A stretch of DNA of 64,000 nucleotides from Welwitschia mirabilis (lineage: Eukaryota; Gnetophyta; Gnetopsida; Welwitschiales): contig JBOZIK010000001.1 of the NCBI GenBank assembly GCA_051453625.1, forward strand, positions 190,426,127 through 190,490,126, read 5' to 3'. The translations under genes and the position numbers were made by a program. The notes beneath the pieces were generated by a model. That model was not told the origin of the DNA. It saw only the letters and a list, made by a program, of their open reading frames with translations, and did not search any database. Shown here piece by piece: positions 22,212 through 33,600 of the stretch (position 1 is its first letter; each line of letters starts with the position of its first letter).

Positions 22212-24480
22212 TTTCTCCACCCCTTAAGAGGTTTCATCCTTGAAAATAGAAATTAACAAATATTCTATTTCTTCACACTACTCTAATTCTGCTTATTTCC
22301 AGAATGGTTTCTTACATCTTGTATGAAGTGCCTTAAAAAATTATTACTTGTAATTACCCAAAGGATTGAAAACTTCTTCTATCTAAGTCCTACTCTTATT
22401 GATAATAGAATATAGGCTATCTAATTAAGCCAAGGAGTTAACCCATTGATCCAAGTAACATTTCTTTACTTTTTATCCATGAACATATCATAATAATAGG
22501 AAGGTTTTGCATGCTAATAAGGAAAAAATTTTAACTACATCTACCTCAGTGCTAGAAAATTTTCATTTAGTGGTGATAAAGAATATTCATTTATGCTTTC
22601 CATATTCTTGGTACTTTTCCCTTGTATTGGATTTTTATTCTTTCTTACATCCTTAATTATATATATACATATTTAAAACTTGTGAGGCTCATTAGNNNNN
22701 NNNNNNNNNNNNNNNNNNNNNNNNNNNNNNNNNNNNNNNNNNNNNNNNNNNNNNNNNNTGAAGCTAAAACTTTTGAATTTTGAATGAAATACTCATTGTA
22801 TTTATTAACTCCTTCTACACATTGTGCTAACGAATAAGTAAGACCCAATTAGTACCATAAGAATTCTCTTTTAAATATGTGTCATTAAAAGATTAACCCT
22901 AGCCTTAATCCTTTCCGCCCTGTGCTGCATAAAAAAGTTTGTCTGAATCTCATTTCACTCTACTTAAGTAATGATACACTATTTCAAAAAGGTCAAATGA
23001 CCCAATCTGCATTAAGGGTTATGCTTTAGGACTCGAAAAGGTTGCGCATTTTGCCCTCTCGAAGCTTAGCCCTCTACAATTCAAAAAGTAGATGGATGAT
23101 TAGTTTTTTCAAGAAAACTGTTTGTTAGATATTCATAGGTGAGTGCGAATACAAATAATAAGGTGAGGATATGCCTCATTCCTATGACATATAGAACCAT
23201 TAACTAACAACATGATGGAAGAATGTAACTAAAACTGAAACACTGTTAAAACGTTCAAAAAAGGGCGGAAAAACTAAACTTAAACAAAGATTTTAAACAG
23301 GTTGTAGTTGTAGAAAATGAAACAAAGGTCGAAACCCTAGCAACAGCAGATTAAAACTTAGGGTTGTTATGGATCTTGTATCATTATGGATTATGAAGAG
23401 CACAATTTAAATGATGGCCTCACAGGAGTATTTCTGGCCCTCTGTAAACCAATCAAAACTTTAATCATTGTTAGTCCCACTATTTAATTAAAAAAAAAAA
23501 AGGAAGCCTGCATGACACTCCATAATCCCATATAACATCCTAGTTACTATAAAGGCTGAGAAATAACTAGAGGTTTCAAGACGCTTCGTTTGATGGAGAG
23601 ACTTCATTGCAGGCCACAACATTTGTATGAAATTCCAGAGGATGGGAACAAGTGGAAGGGTTTCACTAGGAATAATGCCAAAATCAGCAAGGATCGCGTC
23701 AGTGTAAGACTAGTCATGACAGGTTTGTATTAGTTTCTAGATCCAAAAGACCATTCAAATTTCAAAATTAAAAGCTGTTTGCACTCTAGAGTAGACAAGA
23801 AAAGTTGCTCGAGAGGATGAGATCTAAGTTTAATAAAGGAAAGAGAGAAATAGAGGACTTTCTAGTCATCTTTGGAAGGTGATTTCCAAAGAAAGAAGAA
23901 CTAAAGGCACATGTAGACATGACTTGAAATGGGAAAGAGGAATTACTTAAAAATAACACAACGAGATCAAACCATATAATGCACGATCCCTAAAATGAAA
24001 TTTAGTTCATTTTATATTAAGGAAGAATTAATGAATTCAATCAAACTTGGTTTCAATGGTTGACTAACACAATAATTTCCACCATTAGCAAAATGCAACA
24101 TAATGTTGTGCATAGATCATGCTAAAATGAAACTTTAATCAATTAATTAAAAATCTTCACTATAATGTCTCTCTTTTGTCTCCCTTCTCTAAAAGAATAT
24201 TATGCATATTTTCTCTTTCTGTAGTTTTTTCTTTTTAGTTTTGATAGAATTAAAAACGAATAATGTATCATAAATAGAGGCAGAGATTATTATACAAAGG
24301 AAACAACTAGAAAAGGAAAAAGGCTAATGCATGGACAAAGCAGTATTTTGATAACAAAATCATTGGGCGTAGACTTTCTAAGGAAATAAACAATGAATGA
24401 ACCAATAGACTAATAAATAAATAATTAACACCTTTTACATAATGGTAATTTTTGGTTAGGCTCTGTTACAAAAGAAAAAG
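22212..24480 (-). other. Family II internal region, 3' part (left), no coding motif
   Basis: It starts with the polypurine tract (22212-22230, on the minus strand) and a GAGGATGAAACCTCTTAAG-like tail typical of the 3' end of chromovirus internal regions. It then continues as AT-rich sequence with a 63-N gap (22696-22758). A short + frame around 23590-23740 (HLYEIPEDGNKWKGFTRN and neighbours) looks protein-like but is not recognised and soon stops. Confidence 0.55.
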
Positions 24481-25700
24481 TCTTTAATACAACTTATTCC
24501 AGAACGTCTCTTATAGCTCTACGATTTTCTAGATTGAAATGAACCTGATGCATTAAAGAAAGAATTATTGCAATGGAACAACTGAGACGAACTGTTGTGA
24601 GCGGCATGGAGTTCCTCGCTTGATTCAAACCCTTACGGAAGCATCCTTCTCAAGCCCTGAGCGACATTCACTATGGGATTCGCATTGTGGAATTGCAAGC
24701 TCACATATGGTAAATCAACGCTTCTTTGAGTCTGCCAAGACTGTTGTCTCTACAAAGGTCGTCTTTGATGGCTTGGCGCAGAGTCCATAGAGCTAGCCCT
24801 CGTAAAACCACTTTCTGACTTTCTCAGATATTCCTGCGTGCATTTTTCCTTTAGCCTGCAGCCTCACAGGCCACATACGTTCTGTCTAGATGATAAATTA
24901 TAGTTTATGCGCCTAGTGATTGGTCCAACAATGCATCATGAAACACAGCAGGCTATCAATCAACCAGCTGGACATAAAACGAAGGTGCTAGAAGGCGCAG
25001 ACGCATTTGAGGTCTCACACTGATATGACTTTGGCATGATGTGCTACCTATCTCTAAGGATGAACAAAATAGTTTAATGTTGTTGCATTCTCAGAATTGA
25101 CACTGATTCATTAAACGAAGGGTAAAGAATCGGCATACACAAACCCTAATTTCTGCGCTTTTACAAGTTGAAATGGCCAAAAACACGTCATAGCTCACTA
25201 AGACTTCAGATTTCTTGCTCAAGCCACTTGTAATTCTATGTTTCTAAATCGTGCAGAGGAGTGGAGGCGCATCCAGGGCTAATGACAACATTGTTCTTAT
25301 TCTCCGTATTTGATAATTCATGGGTTCTACATGTAAATCTTATGCTTTGATTTCAATACACAGAACTACTATAACAGACAGATTTGCCTTGGCTCATAGC
25401 CACTTTGCTTGCGTGTCCCCTTTATGTTAGATTTCCTGGGAGATTCTTGTATTTCCGTATTAATACACTTCCTGTTTCACTGTATGCAAACCTTGAATTC
25501 TTGTTGTTCTTCACATTCTGTGATCTTATATCTATCGTTGATTTGAGATCAATCCTCTTTCCTTAAAAGAAGGTTATTCCAAGATAGAAAGCCATTTCTC
25601 GAATGCCCTGTTTATGTAACATGTAATTCAATACTGGAAGTGTAACAAACGTATTCTTTTCTCTGCCTTACAAGGTTTTGGTTATGAATAAACTTATTAA
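24480..25700. other. GC-richer island inside the family II element, possible captured sequence
   Basis: The composition changes sharply to mixed, GC-richer sequence without long A or T runs. No long ORF survives. A 60-codon + frame (25384-25563) and a minus frame around 24640-24700 (SLQFHNANPIVNVAQGLRR) look less random but are unrecognised. A CCTGTTTATGTAA word followed by TGTAAT occurs here (25606) and in the other GC-richer island (10769). It may be host sequence captured by a non-autonomous retroelement. Confidence 0.4.
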
Positions 25701-25973
25701 ACAATAGATTTACAAAACACACATGATTAGAATGGTAATTGTGGAATTTGTGAAATTTTAGGATAGGGTCTTGAGAACAAATAAACAAAGATTTGGTGAG
25801 TCCTTTTTGCTTATGCTTTTAATCTTAAAATAACTTAACAACAATTATGCCTAACAAATCAACCGTAGGCTCTTATAACAACTTCACAGTGACTATGCCT
25901 AGTGGAATCACTAACCTAGGCTTTGAATAATCACTCCTAGTAAAATCGTAAACCTAAGCTCTGATACCAACAA
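25700..25973 (-). other. Family II leader with tRNA-iMet primer-binding site
   Basis: On the minus strand, directly after the LTR end (25974), the sequence reads TTGTTGGTATCAGAGCTTAGG. Its core TGGTATCAGAGC is the standard initiator-Met tRNA primer site of plant Ty3/gypsy and Ty1/copia elements. The remaining leader has no open frame. The site fixes the element orientation as minus and the middle LTR as a 5' LTR. Confidence 0.88.
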
Positions 25974-27770
25974 TGTAACAACCCGATTTTCGTGCTTAAA
26001 TTTTCTTCTAGCTTGATACCAAAATGTAATGGTAATATAGTTTTCTAATGATTGAAGCTTATTTGTTGAAATATTTATTCTATCTAACAAGTGAGGTTTA
26101 TTTGAATAACGGCTCACCTTTTAATATATTTAAAACATACCCTTTTAGAATATAAAGGATATGAAATTTAGACTTGTTGAGGAAAAGAAGACATATCTCC
26201 AAAATAACAATATGATTTGTCAATGAAATCCCTTAAGTAATTTCTGCTAATTCTATGCTTAGAATAAAAATAATAGCACTACAAGGAATAAAAATAATAG
26301 CATTACAAGAGATTCTTTTAATCAACAGGAAATCAACATCTTTAAAAAAAAAAAATTCCTTTGCAAAATAGACTATTATAACAAATTCTATTAGCTTGTA
26401 AATAAGAAAACATTGTTTATACAAGATTGATATTCATCCTTCAAAACTCAATCAACACTTATTAAGTACATAAATATTTACAAATGCCAGTTTACAAAGA
26501 ATGCAGCTAATAACATTCTTCCAAGAATTACAGTAATGCCAAAGTAATTATTTTCAGAAATGAGAAAAATCCATAGAAGACACCCAACTTTAACTTCTTT
26601 CCACCTCTTTTCTCGAATCTTTTTCCTGCACCACAGGCATAGTGTAAGAACTGTACCTTTACAATTTCTAATATGATCCATGGCAAGGCTTAAGGTAAGG
26701 GGTTTTCAATGCTCAAGAAGGGATCCTAAAAAATATCGAATGATTAAAACCTCATATCAGATATAATAGTCAAGGTACAAATATCCAAGTCTCATTAAAC
26801 CAAGGATGTTCCATGTCTAATATGCTCTATCAGAAGGGTGTTAAAATACCTATTTGTCTAGAGGTTCATTCTTATGGCCAATAGGAACCCTTAAGATGGG
26901 ATAAACCCTCTAAAGCCACATCTCATGCACAACTAGACGGGTTATAAACATCACCTTGATCACTCTGACAGCTCACTCCTAAGGCCAATAGAAGCCCTTC
27001 AGGTGGGCTAGCCAAGATATTTTATGCATAAGAAAAATATTTACATAAGACATGTAAAAAGATGTAGGAATCACTTAGAAGATATAAGAAATAGATGGAA
27101 GTATATAAACCATACAAGAAATTAAAGTAAGCCATAGAACCATACCAATTCTAAGATAAAACTCAAGATCTTATGAATATTGCAAGGCTCTAAGCCTTTT
27201 CCAAGCTCCAAGATTAAGATCACAAGATTTGATGGTCAGAACTTTTCCAAGATGTCAAATATGAGAAGAGAAAGATGCTATTTCTAATAGAAAGTGTAGG
27301 ATGTGAAGAGGCACTAAGTAAGAGAGTAATGAAGTGATGTGATGAATGTGGTGAAGGTGGCAAAAGTGGTGTAGTAGAAGTGGTGAAGGTGGTAGTGAAG
27401 TCTTGGGGATTCCGTTACCTTACCAGGCTCCTAGGTAAATAATAAATAACAATTATGCTCACCATAATTAATGAATAATAAATTAGCAGCAATAATAAAA
27501 TATTCTATAACATGATAACAATTGTTGTAACATTTAAAAATAATAACTAAGTGTCTTTATTCAAAATAATTTCAATTTCAAATCCCTAATTCATTAGCAT
27601 TTGCTAAAATGAGCAATTAAATAAATAAAGCCAAGGCACAAAATAATAATTATGAGACTATTAGCTATTAACATAAAATATTTACCTTAAAAATTTTGTA
27701 TTCTCCTTTAAATTATTTATTAAAATATTTTAAAATTAAATCTTGATTGTTAAAAATTTGGAACATGACA
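25974..27770 (-). repeat. Family II LTR, middle copy (5' LTR of the left unit)
   Basis: An LTR of 1797 bp from TGTAACAACCCG to GGAACATGACA. It has a primer site on its left and a polypurine-like tract on its right (minus strand AAGGGGTGCAGAAA), so it is shared by two units. Its final 80 bp differ more from the two outer LTRs than those differ from each other. It carries a deletion near 27010 relative to the left copy. Confidence 0.86.
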
Positions 27771-29617
27771 TTTCTGCACCCCTTAAAAAGTTTCGTCCTC
27801 AAAACTTAAACAAGAAAGCTTAATACATCTATTTTATATTTTCAAGTCACTTCTATTCCTATCTCTTCTAATCGTTATACTAAGGTTGAATTTATCTTCC
27901 TTTGACTAAAGTTTTTTGTTGATCCAAACTTGAACCACTCAATCTTTAGATGTATAGTTTAGTTGAATAAGGTGGAATATTGTCCACAACCTTGTTAATC
28001 AATCATCATCAATACAATCCTGATCCTTTTTTTAAGCCTACACTCACTATGTTGTTAATTACCTTTTTCTACCCTCTTTGGTTGTAATAGAAGATGATCC
28101 TCTTATGGATACATGGCTTCCATATTTTACATGCTTCTATTAAAGTTATTTCACATTTATGAGCTGGTAATAAAAGCTAAATATGATTTAAGAAGATATT
28201 GAAATCCCTTGTTAATTCATTTTCTAATTTCTTCACCAAAAAAATATTAAGGATAACCTTACATTAAGTGCATCAAGATCTCTAACTGAAAGCTGGTATA
28301 GGAATTATTACATTGCATAGAAGAAATTTTCCATATGATAAAAGTTTGAATAGAGAGGTGGTTCTTCATACCTCTAAAGAGATAATACAAAATATGAAGC
28401 TTCTAATTTGCATTTCTATCTATACTTATTTGCAACTATCAAGGCTATTTATAGCCATATTAAAATGTCTAACCCTAATGCTAAGAACCTTTCAAGGAAA
28501 AGGTATTCTCATCTTTGAACTAGAACCGCAACAAGTTGCAACTTATCTATTTTAAACACTCATATACTTTATGCAAATTATACATTATTAAATACACATT
28601 ATCAGTTAGTACCAATGTCACTTATGCTATTATTTCATTGCTTTGGCAGACCATCCAATATAAATCTTCCGCCATTCTTTGCCATCACTCCACACTCACT
28701 TACATCACAAGTGGTATAGGCCTCTTAAGACTCGTCATCGCTACCTATTCCCTAACATTCTATGACCCATTATCTTAGCAAGATGAGTCATGAGGCAATG
28801 GGCACTCAATGCACTTGGGTTTTTGATAAACATGTTAATGATTATCTAAACGCCTAAACTAGAGTAACATTCTTTGTCTAGCCTAATTTCACTGTGTATT
28901 TGGCCTAATAGGATAGAGGGTTATGCATATTTAACAAAGCCAATAGTACTAAAAGGGGAGGGTTTGTCTATGTAAAGGCAGTGCAGTGGAGAAATGATGA
29001 TTTAGAATATGTATTCCAGACTTACAGATTGGAAACATAAGACCAAGCCATTGTCACCTAAAAAGGATGAAGAAGACACTCAATATTTCTAAGAAACGCT
29101 GGAAACACTGTTATGAATCAACACGAATTAGTCAGATTATGTCTAATCAGCAAAATATTGAGCGTGGGATTAAGCACTACTTCACAAGAATCATGTGGAA
29201 ATCCGTAGTTGTATGAGGGGAGGTTGCAGATAAGACTCGACATAAAAGTTGGTAGTACATTGCTCAAAGAAAAATCATTACAAAGGAGAACACCTTAGTA
29301 GAGCCCAAATAGAATAGGAAGTAACTGCATTCCCTGGGATGGTTACTAGCACATGAAAACTAAAGAAAGAAAAAATCTAGAATAGCAGAAGCTTCAAAAG
29401 AACTTTTTATAGTGAAGATTTAGAAATTTGTAGTCTGATTGAAGATCTGACGCTTAATACTGAAGAAGTACTACTGCAATAATTGAGAATTTGGTGTTTA
29501 TGTAAGAGTCTTGAGGAGTATCTTTATTAAACCAAATCTAACATCAAGATTTCCAGATAAAGTGAATACATTCTAGGATTAGGATATTCCAACCATGCTT
29601 GGAGCAGCTATTTGAAG
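27771..29617 (-). other. Second internal region of family II, noncoding
   Basis: It starts with the polypurine tract and a GTTTCGTCCTCAAAAC tail like the first internal region, then diverges from it. Overlapping 80-codon + frames at 28313-28778 and GC-richer sequence at about 28900-29500 match nothing I know. It ends at a 100-N gap (29618-29717). Confidence 0.5.
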
Positions 29618-29717
29618 NNNNNNNNNNNNNNNNNNNNNNNNNNNNNNNNNNNNNNNNNNNNNNNNNNNNNNNNNNNNNNNNNNNNNNNNNNNNNNNNNNN
29701 NNNNNNNNNNNNNNNNN

Positions 29718-29800
29718 ATGAAATTTCATATTCTCTTTTGACTTATTTATCAAAATATTTTGAACTTAAATCTTGATTGTTAAAAATTTGGGACGTGGCA
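29718..29800 (-). repeat. Family II LTR, outer right copy (only the last 83 bp assembled)
   Basis: Nearly identical to the last 83 bp of the left LTR (about 4 differences), ending GGGACGTGGCA just before the right target duplication TTTTG. The rest is lost in the gap. Confidence 0.85.
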
Positions 29801-30913
29801 TTTTGTTTTTCAGATTTTGTAATGTTTTATCTTTCTTCTTGTTGTTTTGGCAATTCTTAACTTTAAAAATGAAGAAACTACTAGTAAATGTATAAACACG
29901 TTCACCATGCAAAAATTCTTTCAAATAAGAATTAAGGGTCATAAATCTCGTAACCTAGATGCACTATTTTAGGTTTTGAGAAAAATAATACATGCATCAT
30001 TGTGTTCCCTTATATTCTAAATCAACAACATTAGAATTTTTAATATATTGACATAGAATGTTACCTTTATACAACAACAGTTAATGTAATATATTTTTCT
30101 TGGTGCTTTGTTTCAAAATGGTTTTATTTTTAGCCAAAAGATAACATCACCACAATAATGTATTATTATAGGCATAATTAAATTTAATGATCAATATTTC
30201 ATTACATCATTCATGACCTTTACTCACATGAAGATATGTCTTTTGATATTTCTACTTTGTCACTTCATCAGTGGTTTCATGATCAATCATTTAGTTATTT
30301 ATGACCTTAATCTGATCTCATATTTTATAGCCATCTCCTTTTCTCTATTAAAAAAAAAAAACATTCATCGTATTTAATTGGTATGCCTTTGAATGTGCAT
30401 TAAGATACAAGTGTCAGATCAAATAGAGTCAATAACACAAAAAAGATAAACTAAACTCAAACTAGCAAAGTAATATCAGACCAAGTCTGATAATCCAATG
30501 TCAAGAAACAAATTTAGACTCAATCTTTTGGTTTAGGAAACTTGCTTAAATAGTTTGATCTTAGAAGGAGGGCCATACTCAAATACCATATAACAAGATT
30601 AAAACTAGTTTGACATTGTCAAATTCAGTCGAAATAGTTAAACCTAATAAACCATTAAAGCTTACTAAATGCAATAAAAATAATCAAACTTCATGAAACG
30701 CAATCAAATTTTATCAAGATGAAATCAGTCAAGGTCCAAATTAGTTAACCACTATCAACCATAGTCAAATTCGGTTAAGCTTAGTTAAACTAGATTAAAT
30801 CACCAAATTCTATTTAAAGTCTAACAAATCGTCATAAAACCAAATAACTCACTCATTATCGTATGACATTAGAACTGATCCATCATTTACGAGAGAGAAA
30901 AATCTCGTAAACA
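29801..30913 (+). repeat. 3' LTR of family III, right part
   Basis: Continues the family III LTR from the duplicated TTTTG to its end CTCGTAAACA. It aligns with 12564-13643, including the internal primer-site-like copy at about 30553 and the AGTCAAA-type repeats. It is followed by the target duplication TAATG. Confidence 0.87.
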
Positions 30914-30918
30914 TAATG

Positions 30919-31300
30919 ATTTTACCACATTTTAAATGTTAGTAAATAGCATATTTTAGAATATGATAGGAAGATTAGTAAAAGTATTTATGAGGGATCT
31001 TTTAACCTTTGGGAATAATTTTAAGGAACCATTAGACAGGCTAGAGAAAGATTTAAGAGGTGAAAAAAAATCTTAAACTTAGTCGGTCTAAAAGCTAGTT
31101 CATGTTCACTGAAGGAATAAATCTTAGGTCTATAATTTCTCAAAAATGGATAATAATTAATGAATGAAAAGCTAGATTTATAAAAGATCTACCACCATCC
31201 ATTAGGTTAAAGGAACTAATATTCTTCCTTGATTATGTTAGGTACTATAGAAGATGGATAGCCAATTTTAATAAAATTGCCAAGCCTTTAGTCATCTCCT
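30919..31300 (+). pseudogene. Reverse transcriptase, C-terminal part (family V)
   Basis: This continues the RT cut at 11730. Visible are GRLVKVFMRDLLTFGNNF (30970-31020), LDRLEKDLRG, INLRSIIS, KARFIKDLPPSIRLKEL and YYRRWIANFNKIAKPL. The family pattern is 'IEVFMDDFSVFG...L..VL.RC...LGHKIS...LPPP.NVKGIRSFLGHAGFYRRFI.DFSKIAKPL'. The catalytic YxDD equivalent reads FMRDL here (30987-31001), so the first catalytic Asp is lost. Frameshifts and stops confirm decay. Together with 11455-11730 this covers most of an RT domain. Confidence 0.85.
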
Positions 31301-31800
31301 ACCAAAGAATATGAAATATAATTAGAATGATGAATGTAAAATCCTTTCTAAATATTAAAATACAAACTGCTAATGGCACCTATATTGTAAGGATCTCATT
31401 AGACAAGAATTTTTTATACCATGACTAATGCATTTGATTATGCTATGGGGTTGTTCTAGGATAAAAAGATAACAAAATAAATCTTATTCTATTATTTATA
31501 CTAGTAATAATTTTAAGACAGCTCAGCAATGTATAGTGTCACTGAGAAGGAACTATTAGCAATAGTGATAACACTAGAAAAATTTAGACATTACACCTTA
31601 GGTTATGAAGCAAAGGTGCATACTGACCATAGTGTAATTAGATTTTTAATGAATAAGAAAGAGGTAAAATCAAGAATCAGGAGATGGATATTATTGATGT
31701 AATAATTTATCCTAAATATTTTACAAAAAGGAAATAAAGAATATTGTGGCAGACCACCTTTATAGACTAGAATTACCTAAGGAGTAAAAAAAATCATTTA
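31300..31800 (+). pseudogene. RNase H fragment (family V)
   Basis: YSVTEKELLAIVITLEKF (31532-31585), HYTLGYEAKVHTDHS, IRFLMNKKEVKSRIRRW and then a broken 'ADHLYRLELPKE' are the RNase H region of a Ty3/gypsy polyprotein, which removes the RNA strand after reverse transcription. They resemble the Athila/Tat pattern 'YTTTEKELLAVVFAL.KFR.YL.G..VIVYTDH..LRYL..KKDAKPR..RWIL'. The TDHS motif with a catalytic Asp is kept; the N-terminal Asp region near 31400 is degraded. Stops interrupt it near 31700. Confidence 0.82.
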
Positions 31801-32780
31801 ATGTAATGGATGAGTTCCTTGATGAACATATGTTTCAACTTAAAGTAGATTCTTTGTTTTCTAGCATTGTAAATTTTCTATTCAGTAAAACATTACCACC
31901 TTTCTTGAATTATTATAAAAAGAAGAAATTATTGAGAGAGGCAAGAAGTTATATATGGCATATTTTAAAGAGTGTAAAGATGACATCATAAAAAGATGTG
32001 TTGAAGAAGAATTATAAAAAGAAATAATTCAAGAAGCAGATGAAGGGGAAGGAGAAGGAATTATGAAGGAAAAAAAATAGGAGTAAAAATTCTTCATAAG
32101 GTTTATTATTAGCCAATAATTTTTAAAGACTCTTTTGCCTATGTTAAGAGTTGTGATAAATGTAAAAGGGAAGGAACATTTACTCAATTATTTGAGAGGC
32201 CACAATAGTGAATTTAATTAGTTAAACCCTTTGATGTTTGGGGAACAGAATTTATTAGGCCAATTAACCCCCTATTAAATAGATAAAGGTATATTTTGAT
32301 CTATGTTGATTACCTGACTAGATGGGCTGTAGCTGAGGCTATCATTCATTATACTCCTCAAATTGTTATGAACTTTATTTTGAAGAATATTATATATAGG
32401 TTTGGAACACCTAAAAGCCTCATCTCTGATATAAAAACTCTGAGAAATTGCTGTTAAAAAATGGTATCCAACATAAATTATCTACTACCTACCATCTTCA
32501 ATCCAATGATTAAGTAAAAGTAATAAATAGGGAGTTAAATAGGATCATAATTAAAAATTTATATATGAAGAAAATAGATTAAGCTGATAAATTAAATAAA
32601 GCTCTTTAAGCTTATAGAATAAGTTGAAAACATAGTATTGTGATTAACATCATCCTAAGAGAAAGGGTTCAAAATACATTTCTAAGCATATCGCCTAAAA
32701 TAGCTCCTCTCTAAACTTGTCTAAGTCTAAATAGTTTGATTTCCTATGATGTTTATGCTTTGGATTTGGATTACTTTTCT
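31800..32780 (+). pseudogene. Integrase fragment (family V)
   Basis: This starts with DEFLDEHMFQL (31806) and AKSY-like text of the linker before integrase, then a worn zinc-finger region. The catalytic core follows: FDVWGTEFIRPINP (32231-32272), YILIYVDYLTRWAVAEAI, FILKNIIYRFGTPKSLISD. The D of YVDYLT and of LISD fit the D,D pair of integrase, which inserts the cDNA. The downstream D,E helix is scrambled after about 32440. FDVWG and the DEFPDE-like linker point to the Athila/Tat branch. The end of the element and its 3' LTR are not recognisable. Confidence 0.82.
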
Positions 32781-33600
32781 TTGTGAATATCCTTTGGATT
32801 GGGCCCTTTTATGTAGGACTAACTTATGCTTATCTTTCGAAGAAACAAGTATTTATGACATCATTGATGTATTGAAAATAATTTATTAAGGAAATTATAC
32901 CATTTATGTTTACATTTTCCTCCCAACAATCAATTAGTACATGTAGTTATAGTCTTGGCAACACCAGAAGAACATTAGCTCTTTCCTGACAGATTGGAAG
33001 TGAGTTGAAAATGAAGCCAAGTGATATTTCTCGATTAAAGGAGTCAGTGTAGTTCTCTTTTATATATAGTATTTTCTTCTTTTTTTGATGTATCAAATTT
33101 AACTTAAAGTGGGAATGGATTATGCTTTAAGATTTAATAACTAGAAAATGTTACCCCTTTAAAAAAGAGATAATGGGAAATACTAAAGACAAGGAAACTA
33201 ACTCATTAATAAGAATTAACCAATAGCGATATAGTGCATCTATGATGACTACTATAAAAGGAAATTAATGACTTATAAGCTATCACAAATTCCAAGAAGA
33301 AGGCGTTGAAGTAGAAATTAAAATGGGAGATGATCCTTTTGCAACTACTAATGGATCCACTAGATAAAGCCATGAACCACTTCTAAAAACATGAGTTTAT
33401 TATTCTATGTTTAATGATGGAAATCCCTAGCAGTTACCTTGAATTTAGATATGAGATATCCATCTTCACAATTCCATCTTAATGTCAATGGATACATTCA
33501 GTGTGTTCTTCTCCACTTCATTCATTTCTAAGGGTCTTTGCAACAACCACATTTAAGGCTAGAATAAAACTGTCTTTGTTGCTTTTTTCACAGGTGGTAA
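32781..33600. other. Stretch between integrase remains and the Psb28 pseudogene
   Basis: AT-rich with no open frame of note. A TATA-like TTTATATATAG lies at about 33059-33069, and an intron-acceptor-like GCTTTTTTCACAG at 33582-33594, directly before the first recognisable Psb28 leader codons. A serine-rich short frame at about 33497-33545 could be an earlier exon, but this is a guess. Confidence 0.35.

Larger units (their letters stand above)
20311..29805 (-). mobile_element. Family II three-LTR retroelement complex with 5-bp target duplication
   Basis: This is one insertion bordered by TTTTG (20311-20315 and 29801-29805) in the 3' LTR of family III. Its order is LTR (20316-22211), internal (22212-25973), LTR (25974-27770), internal (27771-29617), gap, LTR tail (29718-29800). 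Polypurine tracts right of the first two LTRs and a tRNA-iMet primer site left of the middle LTR show minus orientation. No gag or pol motif is recognisable in either internal part, so it is non-autonomous. A three-LTR array with a single outer target duplication suggests unequal recombination between copies. Confidence 0.85.
11726..30918 (+). mobile_element. Family III LTR retrotransposon (Tat-like, non-intact) with nested family II
   Basis: This is a full insertion bordered by TAATG on both sides (11726-11730 and 30914-30918). The left LTR is 11731-13643 and the right LTR is 19456-20315 plus 29801-30913, the latter split by family II. LTRs begin TGTATGATCA and end with ACA. The internal region (13644-19455, with an 878-N gap) carries a protease fragment of Tat-lineage type and long purine tracts, but no visible RT or integrase. 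It lies in the RT of family V; removing it restores the RT reading, which confirms both borders. Confidence 0.88.

Noticed and set aside
28313-28778. Two overlapping 80-codon ORFs as possible genes of family II
   Set aside because: They overlap in different frames, have no recognisable motif, and are not preserved in the other internal region.
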